Below, piece after piece: positions 46,630-59,300 of a stretch of 64,000 bases of DNA. This DNA comes from Diplosphaera chodatii (lineage: Eukaryota; Chlorophyta; Trebouxiophyceae; Prasiolales; Stichococcaceae). The notes beneath the pieces are model-generated. The model saw nothing but the letters and a program-made list of their open reading frames with translations. It was not told the DNA's origin and made no database searches. Location: contig JAALGY010000037.1 of the NCBI GenBank assembly GCA_032358165.1, positions 273,001-337,000 of the forward strand. Direction: 5' to 3'. A program made the position numbers and the translations under genes. The number at the start of each line of letters is the position of its first letter. The stretch's first letter is position 1.

Positions 46630-47256
46630 CTGCGTAGAATGGGCTGTCACATGACTCCACGTGAGACACCGCATCCATGCACCGGAGTGACTGCAGGTTG
46701 ATGCGTCAATGAAGGACCTGGCTTGGACCACATGCAATGCTTACATGCAGAACACGGTTGACGCTACGGTGACTCTGAGCTGACGAGCTGGCTGCTCCCT
46801 GGGAGTGATGATTGACGGCATGCTGGTCGTGTGCTCTCATATGCTGCCAATTCCGCCGCTGCTGCGCACACGTTAAATTATGGCGACGGCATGCGCTGCG
46901 GTCGCAGCCAGCCCGTGCGGATGCACATGGTGCGATGCTGATGCTTTTGAGGTTACAGGACAGTCGACGCCTCGTTCGCGAGGCAGGCACTGGCGAGCCG
47001 ACCAGGGGCAGGACTACTTTGTGTCCAGCATGAAGGGCTTTGGAGCAGCGAACTCGAGGGCGTGCTCGTATACAAGCGCAGTTGCCGTTTTGCAACCACG
47101 TCAGTAGCGTGAATTGCCTGTGCAAGTGTCTGTGAATTGCATTGCCTGTGGGTGCCGTTGTGCGCGGAAAGCTGCGAGGCGAGTTGTTGTCTGGTGATCC
47201 ACACAGCCATTTGCAGTCGGTGCCGTATACGTCCGCCCTGTCAGCACAAGCGCACA
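46630..47256. promoter_or_regulatory. Region upstream of SAR1, probably a divergent promoter
   Basis: About 630 bases contain the SAR1 promoter and probably the undetected 5' exon of the minus-strand gene. No other gene is seen. Confidence 0.3.
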
Positions 47257-49044
47257 ATGTTCCTCATCAACTGGTAGGTCACATTCCGCACCAGATTAGG
47301 CAGGCCATTCACGCTGTGCGCTGTGCTTTTGGGACGCATGCCTTGGCTTCGCTACACGTTCGACTGCAGGCCATCAATATCGGCCCGGCAGGCGGGCGGA
47401 GCGCCTGTCTGACACCGTTGCGTGAAGTGTGCACACATTGAATGGCGTGTGCACGCATAGATCGACAATGGCTGCTGTGCACTGTACTTCATCAGCTAGT
47501 GTGCAGACCCTGCTCAGCTCTCCAGTCCCAACCGCATATGCCGGTCTGTGACATCAGATGGTTAAAACGGCAAAGTGAACATAGCTAGAGAAGCCCAACA
47601 TCGCGGAACGCTTGTTGGACTGTAACAGAGCGCCGACTGTTGAAGAGCGCCGCGCAACTCTGCCTGCATCCCTGTAGCATATACAGCCCTGATAGCCACC
47701 TACTTCACCATTCGAAGCCAATAGCTCTATTGCTTCTGCAGGGTATGGGGCATCCTCAATTCTCTAGGTCTGGCACAGAAGTCTGGCAAAAGTAAGCGCT
47801 GGCACTCTAGCACTGGATGGTTGGTCAGATTGCATGAGGCTGACGACTGAATGCAACTGCTCTGCATGACGCGGGTTCACACCGTGAGACACCGTCGTCC
47901 ACATCACCAAAACTTGTTGGTTTTGCCTTGCAGTCCTCTTCCTGGTGCGGAACTGAGACGCGGCCCCTGCACCGAAACTTCACCTTCCAATGCCTGCATC
48001 TGGTCTCAAGTCAACCGTACACTGTCCACTGACGTACAAAAGTGCACCGTCCCCGACTGTATGCGATGCTTGCTTGCATGCGGTGCAGGGGCTGGACAAT
48101 GCAGGCAAGACGACGCTCATGCACATGCTGAAGGATGAGCGGCTCGCGCAGCACCAGCCCACGCAGTACCCCACCTCGGAGGAGCTGCAGATGGGCGGCA
48201 TCAACTTCAAGGCCTTCGACCTGGGCGGTCACGAGATTGCCAGGAGGGTGTGGAAGGATTACTACGCAAAGGTGATGGTTGTGCACTAGGCGATGGCTTT
48301 TGCCCCTCTTGCACCTGAACTGGCAGTCCTGACGGGCTTTCGGCAGTGCATGCAGTGGCCATCTGAGGTTGCACATCCTTGTGCTGTGCTGCGCTCACGT
48401 ATGGCGCCAGCCCTTGCACTGAATCATACATACTCTGTAACGGCTCAAAATGGAGAGGTGGGCACTGCCGCAGGTGGATGCTATTGTGTTTCTGGTGGAT
48501 GCGGTGGACCGGGAGCGCTTCCCCGAGTCCAAGAAGGAGCTGGACTCGCTGCTGTCCGACGACGCGCTTGCTGATGTGCCGTTCCTGGTGCTCGGCAACA
48601 AGATCGACATCCCGCAGGTGAGGCCTGCATGTCTGGTTACACCTGGCGGGTTGCATGTGTCGTTTTGCGCAGCTCAGCTTATGCGCACCTGCATGCAGAT
48701 TGTCAACGCCGCGTGTGTCATCATGGCTGCAGGCAGCGTCAGAGGATGAGCTGCGCTATGCGCTGGGCCTGTCCAGCTACACCACCGGCAAGGGCAAGGT
48801 GGACATGAAGGACACCGCCATGCGCCCCATCGAAGTCTTCATGTGCAGCGTGGTGGGTGGCGCATGGTGCTTGTGATTGCTTCTGTGTTGGACCATCGCC
48901 TTGCTGCTGAAACTGAGTTTGCTGCAGTCGAGGGTGTTGGCATTCCCTGTGGCATCCCACATTTGGTCACGACCTTCTGGTCTGCAGGTGCGGCGCATGG
49001 GCTATGGCGACGGCTTCCGCTGGGTTGCGCAGTACATCAAGTGA
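47257..49044 (+). CDS. SAR1: COPII small GTPase SAR1
   Basis: This is a complete seven-exon gene: 47257-47273, 47742-47791, 47934-47944, 48089-48271, 48474-48617, 48733-48852 and 48988-49044. The spliced product is 193 residues, the normal Sar1 length. The N-terminus [20 protein letters not shown] is the amphipathic helix that inserts into the ER membrane. ILFL comes from an 11-base micro-exon. The P-loop is [10 protein letters not shown], followed by the [10 protein letters not shown] switch region, switch [25 protein letters not shown] for guanine recognition and the C-terminus [20 protein letters not shown]-bound SAR1 starts COPII coat assembly for ER-to-Golgi transport. Every intron phase agrees. 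Confidence 0.97.
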
Positions 49045-49653
49045 TGATGGGTGGAGGGGGATGCCCGCTGTACTTCTGGGTGTGACAAGGGAATTTGGTC
49101 TGGACTGGAGGCATTTGCTGTCGGCAGCGATTGAGCGCCCATGAACAATGTCTGCGTGCTTGACAGTGATAGCATTGAGTCTCATTTGTAGGCCGGCGGA
49201 TAGCGCATGTTAGCAATTTCAAGTGGCTTGTGCGTTGTTCCCTGCGCCATGGCTGCGCCGCCTCGGCATAGAGCATAGAGAGATGAGTACATGTTGCTTG
49301 TATGTACCGCTGTTTCCAGCTGTCATGTACGGGCAAACAGTGGCTTGCACATGCCATCACTCCATGCAAATGCAGACCGGCGTAACACATTCAGCACCCA
49401 TCCCTTCGGACGAATCCTGATATCTCATCCTTCGTTCATATATGCTTGTCTCACACCACGGATATGTCTGCTGCCGTCACATAATTTGAGTACATGGTTG
49501 CTGCTTGCTTCGCTGCGTCTGCGAAAAGTCGGGGTGTCGCACTATTCTGAGCGCAGCTGAATGCACATGAGTATGACGCCTGACGTACATCCCGCGTCGT
49601 TGGGAAAAGCGAGCAACTGGATCTGAGTGGCATTGTGTCAGTGATGCCGCACC
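49045..49653. other. Intergenic region between SAR1 and TOP6B
   Basis: About 610 bases hold no recognised gene. Presumably they contain the SAR1 3' UTR and the TOP6B promoter. Confidence 0.4.
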
Positions 49654-52600
49654 ATGGTGAAAGCAAAATTGGAGCAGAAAAGCCCGGCAGAGTTCTTTGC
49701 AGAGAACAAGAACATCGCAGGCTTCGACAATGTGGGTGCTTGTTTGTAAGTAGATTGCCTTGATCGCTCTGTTGGCAGCTGGCGCACTTTCATTTGAACG
49801 GCTATCTGCCTGATTGCAGCCTGGAAGATGTCTGTACACGACAGTGCGGGAGCTGGTGGAGAACTCGCTCGATGCTGCCGAAAGCATCGGCATGTTACCG
49901 GACATAGACGTCGACATGTACGTCAGAAAAGCGGCTGAGGGTCACTGCCTTGCATGCTGTTAGCAGCGCACAAGCCATGCAGCTTCAGCGAGACTTGCAC
50001 TTGTGCATCTGCTGCAGCTCAGAGATGGCGCAGACGGCACTCAATGACATCCGCGGCATGGCCAACCTGAGTCGGGTGGATGAGGCGCTGTACCATGACC
50101 ACGAAACCGAGGCGGAGTGCAAGGTAGGCTGGTGTATCTGCACGTGCAATGTCAGGCGGGTGTGTCTCACTCAGTTGGCTGACGGCCCTCGCTGCAGAGG
50201 CCTCCCTGGGTCATGTGTAACACACTGGTACCATCACTCCGATGCGCCCTTGCAACAGAAGCGCGAGGCAAAGGAGTCCAAAGACCAGCAGGCACTCGAC
50301 AAGCTCATTGCCAAGGTGAGGGCCCGCCTGCTGCCATGCCAGCATGCGTACGCTTGTGCATGTCTGGCGTACACGGTGTTGACGGCTTGGTGGCCACGTG
50401 CAGCATGGCGAGGACGCGCCAGCTGTGGAGGCAAAGCGGAAGCAGCTGCAGGCTGCATTGCTGTCCAGCAACGTCCGGCGTGCCAAACAATTCTACAAGG
50501 TCACTGTGAAGGTGCTCGCTCGAGGGTGCAAACTGGCGATGCAATCTGCTGGAGGTATATGCTGAATCAACCTGGCAAGCGTGTGTGAGCGCGAGCAGTT
50601 GTCAGCTGACGTCTCCTGCCCGCAGGACAATGGCGGCGGCATGCGACACGAGGACATACCAGAGATGCTGGGGCGGGTGCTGTCGGGCACGAAGTTCGGG
50701 GTCAGGCAGACGCGCGGCAAGTTCGGCCTCGGTGCCAAGATGGCGCTCATCTGGTCCAAGGTGCCTGCTTTTGCTCGGCCCTCATTCCGTGATCTGGCAC
50801 CAAGCACTGCAGCATATGCAAACTGGATTGCTATTCAACATGCATATGAGGGTACACTGTTTGGCTGTCGGCAGATGAGCACAGGCATGCCGGTGGAGGT
50901 GCTGAGCGCCAAGCCGGGGCAGTCGTTCATGTCGTACTACAAGCTGGACATCGACATCCACAAGTACGCAGGTCATTTGTGTTGGTGATCACCACTGAGA
51001 TTGCCAATGTGCATCAGTAAGGCATCGCAGCCGTGGCCACATGTTTGGATGTACTGGAGTGGTGACGTGAAGCTCGCGCATTGCAGAAACCAGCCGAACG
51101 TGCACGAGGTGAAAAAGCTCAGCAACAGTGGCAAGTGGCATGGGGCGCAGCTCACGCTCATCATTGCAGGCCACTGGCAGGTCAGGCCTGCAGTGCCTGC
51201 AGCCTCCTCCGTGTGCCCGATCACAAGCTGCATCCGTGTCTTCGCAGACTGCCGATGGTCTGCTGTGGCGCCATCTGACCGGAGGGTGAACATCACAACA
51301 CGAAGCTTCGTACCTCAGACATGCTGATGCCAGCTTGTGTTGCGCAGTACTACCGTGCGAAGATACTGAAGTACCTGCGCCAGGTCGCTGTGATCACGCC
51401 GTACCTGCGCTTCACCTTCAAGTACACCGGCGCCAGTGACGAGAAAGGCAACATCGACCTTACCTTCCGCCGGCGCGCTGACAAGATGCCAGAGCCGCCC
51501 AAGGCATGTCGAAGACAACCTCTATCACATGCTGTACACATGCATAGACTCCACTCCTGATCCGAGGCAATGATGCTTAGATTGTGTGGGTGCATGCACT
51601 GGGGCAACCGTAAGTTCACTGCCCAGCGATGTCGCAGGAGGTGAAGTACCACCCCTCGTCTGTGGACCTGGAGCTGGTCAAGCGGCTGGCGGCCATCACC
51701 CACCGTCCGACGCTGCTGCAGTTCCTTGTCAAGGAGTTTTCATGCATCCCAAAGGCACTGGCAGGTATGCATCATGCTGCCAAATCAAGCCTCATGTTGC
51801 GCGCTCTCGTTTGCCGCCCAAAGTCGTATAGATCCAATGTGCACTGGGTACGAAACTGGCTGCAAACCTGCAGAGATGCTGACAGGCCAAGTCCGGCCTC
51901 TTGTCTTGTCAGAGAACGGTCCTGTACACAATCATGGCTGTACCCGCAGAGCGTCTGGTGGAGGAGCTGCGCAGCGGCGTCACGCCGGCGACGCACCCCG
52001 CGGAGCTGGACACCAAGCAGCTGACCCGGTGCGCCCTGGGCGTGCTTGGGCCATTCGTGGTTTGCATACAGGTCGCTTCAATCTCGAAGAAGTCCGCCAG
52101 ACAGCGGTTGTGACGGCCGGCTGGCCACCAACTCCTACAATGCATGCAGGCTGCACCAGCTGCTGCACGAGGCCAAGTTCAAGGACCCGGATGGCGCCCA
52201 CCTCAGCCCGGCAGGTGCTGCGCCTGTCGTCCTTCTGGCAACACGCTGCTTGAGGCGCCATGCACACGCCCTTTTGGCAGGGGACGGCTGTGTAATATTG
52301 TGCGTGTGCCGCTGCAGGGGAGTACAACCTGCGCCTCGGCATCATGAAGGAGCTGGCGCCCGACATGGTGTCCACCTACCAGGGTGCGTTGCGGCAATGC
52401 AGCAGCAGTCTGCGCAGCTTTGTGATCAAAGCGCCACACATGCCATGAGACTCGTCGATTATGCAGGTTCCAACTGCGGTTGCAAGTTCGCAGGAGATGT
52501 GCGGGTGCTTGAGGGGCATGCCTTCATTGTGGAGGCTGCCGTCAGCCTAGGCGGGCGGGACCTCAAGCCCGGCCTCAACGTGTACCGCTTTGCCAACCGC

Positions 52601-54148
52601 ATCCCATTGCTCTTTGAGGTGCCAGGCACTGCGGCTCCAAGCCTGTGCTGCAGTTCAATCACCACCTACCTGCAACATCTGCTGGCCCCGCACAGCAGGC
52701 AGAGCAGCAGCAAGGATGAAGGATGGATGCCTCCATCAACAGGGGGGCTCGGATGTCATTACGAAGACAGCGATGAAGCGGATCAACTGGGCGCTGTACA
52801 AGATCAACCAGACGCAGGACCGTATTGGCGTCTTTGTCAGCATTGTCAGCACCAAGATTCCTTTCAAGGGCGCCGGCAAGGAGTACATTGGTATGTGTTG
52901 CCATTGTCGAAGCAGCATCGTGTTGGCCCCCTCTGTTCATCTACATTGAAACAGGTGCACATGGCCATGCGCAGCACCGTCACAGTGCCTGTGTTCCTGC
53001 ATGCAGCTGATGACATTGAGGAGATGGTGCAGGCCACGAAGCATGCGCTACAGCAATGCTGCTTGCAGGCAAGCATGCAGCATGGCAATCGCTAAACGGT
53101 TTGCTACACATCTGCATTCCCGCGCAGCATGTTCTGACATGAGCACACCTTGCATGCTACAGCTGCGAGTGAAGATCCAAAAGCAGATGGCAATCAGGGA
53201 GCAGAAGGCGCGGCGGAAAAACCTCACGAAGTACATCCCCAACGCTGCTGCAGCCATCTTCACGGTGCGGACACATACCTCCTGCTGTTACAGTATTCCC
53301 AATGCACATCGCCTCCATCCTCAGCTGTATCTACCGTGCTTGCATGCAGAGAGTCAGGCTGGAGGACCATGCATGATACGATGTTCCATAAACGTTGTTG
53401 GCATGCTCCATCTCTGCAAGCTCTCACCGCTTGCAGGTCTTGGAGGCAATGACCGAGTCCGCAGCACGTGGTGCCAAGCGGCAGCGCCTGGAGGCGGAGC
53501 ACGATGAGCTGCTGCCATCCGTGCGCCGGGAGGAGGTCCGCCTGACATGTTATCTCAGGTCTGAGAAAACCTCGCCCGACTGTTGTGGTTGTGGGCCACA
53601 CTGCTCACATATCCTTCTGTGTGTGAATGCACAGGTTCACGAAGACACACTTGCAGATGCGCTGGCTGAGTATGTAGAGCGCATCGATGCCGACATGGTG
53701 AGCAGCTTTCAATATATGCATTGCAGTCCTGCGCTTCCATACCCTGCATGCTTCTGTGCACCATGAGTGGTGCACTACAGTACTCGAGTGTCCAACAACC
53801 AAAGCCACCCTCAGGCATGGGGAAGTTGATAGTATGCGGAAGGTCATGTTTTGCACGGTCAGGCATGGTGCAGGCGCAGCCGCACCCGGCCACTGCTTGG
53901 TGCTGGTCAGCGGGTAGAGCGCTTAGTCTGCTGCCGAAAGCGGGCCTGGTCTTGTGTCCGCTGCAACAGTGTCAAACGAAGAGCTGTGCTGCTGCTGGCA
54001 GGCGCTGGAGTACCAGGTGCAGCAGGGCGGGGCGGAGGCTGTGCGGGACGACCTGTTCCTGGTGCCCCTCCTGCCGGAGCACCAGTACCTGCCGCCAATC
54101 CATGCCAATGCTGCCGTGCTGCGGCTGCTGCAGCCCGCTGTGTCGTGA
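49654..54148 (+). CDS. TOP6B: DNA topoisomerase VI subunit B
   Basis: The start MVKAKLEQKSPAEFFAENKN lies at 49654. The GHKL ATPase fold is clear: CLYTTVRELVENSLDAAESI (N-box Glu/Asn for Mg-ATP), DNGGGMRHEDIPEMLGRVL, then SGTKFGVRQTRGKFGLGAKM (glycine-rich ATP lid). The H2TH/transducer part includes SSVDLELVKRLAAITHRPTL, ALYKINQTQDRIGVFVSIVS, TKIPFKGAGKEYIG and IQKQMAIREQKARRKNLTKY. The last exon ends RLLQPAVS at 54146-54148. Topo VI is an ATP-driven type IIB enzyme of archaea and plants. In Arabidopsis the B subunit is needed for endoreduplication. The A subunit is not in this window. More than 15 short exons were recognised; not all borders were fixed. An N-terminal insertion (about 50240-50510) is rich in Lys/Glu/Ala. 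Confidence 0.95.
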
Positions 54149-54462
54149 GGGCTGTGCAAGGCAAGTTCAGGCACGAGCTGCCTTGCCGCACTGCTGCCGG
54201 AGTTACAGCTTTCAGAAGTGTGCTGCTGAAGGACCAGCTTCGAGCGCCGGGTCAACGATTTTGGAATGGTTTATGTACGCACTTGGTCCGATGTCATCAG
54301 CTGACCGTCACATCGTAGCTACTCAACACACTCAGGTGCTAGCAATTCAGGATAGTGGTCACTTCGTTCTCTGAGCACACAGCAAGAAGCGCAGCGTGCA
54401 CAGCCACTGCACGAGCTTTTGCAACCCTGGGAAAACACAGCGTCTAAACCTGGCCCGGATGA
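54149..54462. other. Convergent intergenic region TOP6B / RRS1
   Basis: The 314 bases between two stops contain no gene. Confidence 0.4.
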
Positions 54463-55795
54463 TCATCCACGTTCTCGGATCAGCTGTTCTGCGAATGCTT
54501 TCTGCGCAGATCGCTCTGAGCCAGTCTTCGTGGCGACTGGCAGCGCCTTTTGCCCTTTGCCTGGCTTGGGGGGCTTCACACCCGCCGGCTGCTTGTCGAA
54601 CTTGCCCATCGACGCTGTGGACTTGCCCGCGCGCGCCGCTGCCGATGCAATCTGCAGGCGCACATACATCAGTCACAAAGTTGCCAATGCTTGCGAAATG
54701 ATTTGTGTGTCTTCCATAATATGGTGCACGGGCGTGAATTTTGCCGGCTGCTGATCTCCCTGTGAACGCAAGCTCACCATGGGCTGCATCTCCTTCCGCT
54801 TGGTTGGCCGCCCGCGCCCGTGCTCCGGCAGCTTGCCTGCAAGCTGCACGCTGGCTGGGATGCTGGCGGGTGCACCACCAATCTTCCCGCTGCTCCCCGC
54901 CAGATTGGCTAGCTGTGATGCCTTGTTGCGCTTCACCCGCTCCCGCTTCTTTGCCTTCTCCTCCGCGAAGGGGTCAGCACCCACCTGCAGTGTCCATGCA
55001 TGCTGGACATCAGTACGGCCGCTGGAATATGGGTTGATGGTGCGATCTGACGGCATCTGATAGCTAAAGGTGAGGCGGCAGCGCCAACACACTGTGAGGA
55101 CAACAACAACATCTGGCTTGGCAATGACACCCACCTCATCGCCAGCCTTGGCCTCCAGGATGGGCGGCCCCTCATTGGCGCGCTGGTAGCCGTACCGGCG
55201 CTTGAAGCCCTGCTCGGCTTCGTCGAACACCAGCGCCGAGCGCTTGCGCTTGACGATGCCCTTCTGCTGCGCGAACTTCTCCCACTTGGTCGGCTCGCGC
55301 GGCTTGGGCAGCGGCTTGGCACGCGGCAGCGGCGTGGACGGCGGCGGCAGCGCAGCCACCCGCCCCACCGGCGTCGACTCGGACGGCAGCTGCAGCAGCG
55401 CGTTCATCAGGGCCTGCATCAGCGCGGTCGCCTGCGCCTTGGCCTCCGCCTCGTCGCGGGTCGCCGGCGCGCTGGGATCGAATGCCAACAGGTTGCCCAG
55501 GTCCAGCTCCACGCCCTCCGGCGCACGCGACCTGCCGAGAGCGCACGCTTGGTGTGTCAAAGAGACCGGCAAGGTCAGTAATGTTCAGAGTCCAACATGC
55601 GGTGCGTATGGTCAGCAGCATGGCACCCACATGTCCACGGAGGCAAAATCGAGTGGCGTACGCTGGATCGATGCCAAGCTGCTCGTTGGTGACCTTCATT
55701 GGCGCATCCGCCTGTTCTGCACGCCCTGCACCATCAGGCAGTGCGGCAGCGGCGGCTGCCGGCGCCGCTTCTGCTGACATGCTTGCTGTGCCCAA
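54463..55795 (-). CDS. RRS1: Ribosome biogenesis regulatory protein RRS1
   Basis: The first exon begins MGTASMSAEAAPAAAAAALP at 55795 (an internal Met at 55780 is equally likely). Conserved blocks are ALMNALLQLPSES, PLPRAKPLPKPREPTKWEKF, AQQKGIVKRKRSALVFDEAE and RRYGYQRANEGP, the core of RRS1. A second conserved segment is DPFAEEKAKKRERVKRNKAS then QLANLAGSSGKIG. The basic tail ends KAFAEQLIRERG (stop 54463-54465). RRS1 acts with RPF2 to load 5S RNP into the pre-60S subunit in the nucleolus. About four introns interrupt the gene, including one after LGIDPAYATRF. It is divergent from the large S/T-P-rich gene. Confidence 0.92.
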
Positions 55796-56349
55796 TAACT
55801 CGCAATTGCGGTGCCCAGTAGATCTGATAAAATGAGCCTACCCGAGTCGACGGCTGATCAGATGCGTTGGTGGGTGTCCAGGTCAAACAAATCAGCGTAT
55901 TTGGACGCTATGTCTGTAAGCAAACACAGCTGCTGTGGAAAATGACGTGCGCACACCCGGTGCTTCTCAGCCGTCAGTCACAAGCGTGCAAAGCAGCTGC
56001 AAAGCTTGACTGTTGTTGTCAAGACAGCACCTTTGCACTCAGCTTGTGTCCGGTTCCTCGTTGTAAACATTACTCATCCAGTCCAACCCTGTTGTGACAC
56101 GAGAGGACACGCTGGCAGCGCAACTGCTGCCAGCACAGCCTGCTGCTTCCCCGCTGCAAATTTTGAAGAGACTTGCAATGGCAGCTCGACTGCACGTCTC
56201 ACCCAATATCACCCGCGCACCTGCGTTCAGACCATTTATTTCTTCAGCATGATAGTGTCAACGAGCATGTCACGAGCTGCACGACAATCCAACGTTTCCG
56301 TCAACCTGGCCCCTGCACACCTTGCCCGACGAATGCGTTATGTCGCTAC
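55796..56349. promoter_or_regulatory. Divergent promoter RRS1 / S/T-P-rich gene with inverted repeat
   Basis: A 554-base gap with no gene. A perfect inverted repeat with 9-base arms (GCTGGCAGC at 56111-56119, GCTGCCAGC at 56126-56134, 6-base spacer) is centred 50 bases from the middle. Function is inferred. Confidence 0.35.
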
Positions 56350-59300
56350 ATGACTGGCACGATGGCCAACAGCGCAGCCGCAGTGCAGGGCGGTACTTCT
56401 GACAATGGTGGCATCAAGCAGCGTTACGAGGCACTCATCCAGTGAGTTCCGAGTCCATGTGACATGCTTGCGCAAGTCAACCGCAGATGAACCCACACGC
56501 ATGTAAAATCATTTGTTGTCTGCTGGGCAACAGGCGCCACGCCGAAGCGCTTGGTGCCTCTGAACAGCCGGACCTCAGCGTGCTATGCCGCGAGGTCGAG
56601 GCGCTCGCCACTGAGCTACACACAACCCTCAGCAGGTGCGCCCAAACATGTTGGCGGTCCATCATCGAGACAGATTTTGGGTTGTGGCAAGTAGTCCTGC
56701 CATGAATCGCATGGTTGATTGACACGTCCCTGACAATTGCTTGTCCACATACACAGGCCGACAGCAGCAGCGTCCCAGCTGGCAGCTGATTGTGCTTCAC
56801 CAGGGGAATCGGGCTGCTCGGGGAATGGTGCCGGCAGGAGGGACGGCACCAGCACTACTGCGGTCCTGCGGCAGTTGCTGCTGCCAGGGCGATCCCTGGG
56901 CGAGCGCTACGCGTCGGGCGAGCCGCAGCTTTGCATAGAGGCGGTTGCGCAGCTGCTGCTTCGCCTGTGGATGTTTGCGCTGCCCTGCGGTGAGTAGCAC
57001 ACCGGGCTCAGCTGTGCATGTGCGATGTTGCTGTGCTGGGCACCGGACGGCTGGTGTCGAGCGAGGTTCAGATGATCAAAGGCCACATGCAGCCTCAGGC
57101 GCTGTGCGGAAACTGCAAGTGCACACCTTGCAGGGAACGGTACTGCAGAGCTGTCAAAGGCGGACCGCAAGGACCTGCGCGTGCTGGTGGAGGTGCTGCT
57201 CCAGGAGCTGCAGCCGATGCCAGAGGGGCTTCGCAAATTCGTCCAGCAGCACGTCCGTCCCGTCTTTGGTGGGTCGCGCTTGTTGCGTGGTGCGATGATG
57301 CTGGCACCTGCAGCACGCCGGGCTTGCATATGTCGTGTCCATAAAATGCAACGTGCGCTGACTGCCTTGCTGCATGCAGGCACAAGCGCCAGGGCAGCTG
57401 TGACTCTCGTGGCAAAGGCGGCAGGTGTCTCATTGACAGCCCCAGCCACTGCGCCGGCAGCCCCTGCAGCGGAGTGCAAGCATCCAACCAGCCAGGCCGA
57501 TGCAGCAGCGGCGCCTGCAGCACCAGCCTCAATCGCAGCGGACGGCGCTGCAGATGACGTGTCAGGTGCAGGGTCGGATGCCACAGCTGGTGAGGCAGGT
57601 GGCGCTCACACGTCGATGCAGCGGCAGCTGCTCGTGCGGAAGAATCGCACCAAGAGCGCTTCACAAGCGCCACACATGCGCGTGCGTCTGGCCAGCAAGG
57701 GGGCAACTGGCAGAGCTGGGTGAGGCAACTGCGCCCCACTCAAGGCGACATGTTCACAGCGTATTTCAATGTCGAGAAATTCTGTACCTCCAACCACAGC
57801 CGCTGGAGGGTGCTGCGATGTTGCTTGCAGGTCGGGCTCGGTGCCGCTGCAGCGTATGAACTCTTTCAGCTCAGCGGGTGGCACCGCCAAAGCTGCCCAG
57901 GCCACTGCCAGGTGAACACTCCAAGCTTGTGCATGCTCCACTATTCTGGGTTCTGGTACTCTCACTCAGGTGATCAGGTGCACCAATTGCATGGTGTTGC
58001 AAGCCGCAGGCAGCAAGCAACCAGGCAGAGCTCCCTGCAGCCGCGCGTGCGCATATCCCTGCCCAAACGCGCCAGCAAGCCCTCAGGTTGGCATCTATCG
58101 ACATCGTTGTGAACGCACACATAGCAGCAAAGGGGAACCTGTCAGCCTTCACAGCTGATAGCACCAGAGAAAATCAGCTGCTGTTGTGCTGCAGGGCTCC
58201 AGCGGTCATGCAGCGCCCGGGGCGGCCTGCTGCTGCAGCAGCGCAGGTGTGGTGTCTCGCATGCCGTCCACAGCTTCGGAAGTCAGGAAATCCTGCAGAG
58301 CCAGACGAAATAGCTGCCTGAACGCTGTGCAGGGCTGCGGACCCTCTGGAGGCTGATTCAATGATGCAGATGGAGGAGGTGCCAGACTCGGCGACGGGTC
58401 CCTACCGGCGCCGGCCGCAAGCCGCTCTGCCGAAGCCGCAGAAGCTCAACTTTGGCGTTGGTGAGGACGCTCTCTGCAACACGGCTACGGTGGTTGAACA
58501 CAACACGACTGCGGGGACCACCACCATAAGTATTGCAGCGCTCATGGATTCATACTTTCGCAGGTGACTTTGGCACGTCTTCACGGCAGCAGGATGCTCC
58601 TGCGGCAGGTGATGGTCTGCAGCGACCTGCATGCATGGTGGAACATGGCATGGTGCCTTCTCACCACCTTATCGTCTGTTCAGCAGGTGACCGGCTACCT
58701 AGCATCGACACTCAGCGGCCCAGTGGCTGGCTGCAGCCAGTGGGATCATGCCCGCCATCCAACAGCAGGTACACGGATCGAGGCGTTGCTGCAATGCATT
58801 CACCACTGTTGCTGCGCTGGCCTGTTATGGGAAACACATCGGTCGACATCCCTATGATCACCTGGCTGCAGGCCAGCTCAGCCGGGCGCTGTGGGGGAGG
58901 CACATGGTGCTGTCGATGACGACTGGGTGCCGTCTGCCCTCTGCACCCCTATCAACGCAAAAGCGCCAGGCGTGTGCACTGTTACCGCGCAGCACTTTGC
59001 AAGCAGCAAGCAGAGTTGAGCACAGCCGTCCACACGAGCTGGACTCATGTCTGAGCTCTGCCACCCGCAGGCGGCGGCGGGTCAGGCGAGCGGCAGAAGC
59101 GCAGCAGGTCCAAGCTGCAGTCCTCCGCGCGGCGGCCGCTGGCCACCATCCAGCAGTCGCCGTCGGGGATCGATGCGCTGCGCTCGCCCGCTCGGCGGCG
59201 CGGGCAGCTGGCCGCCGCCCTCGCCAGCGCCCAGGTCAGGCGTGCTCATGCAGCGCGCGTGTTGCAGTTCCTGCTCCACTCGGATCCAGCATCACCTGTC

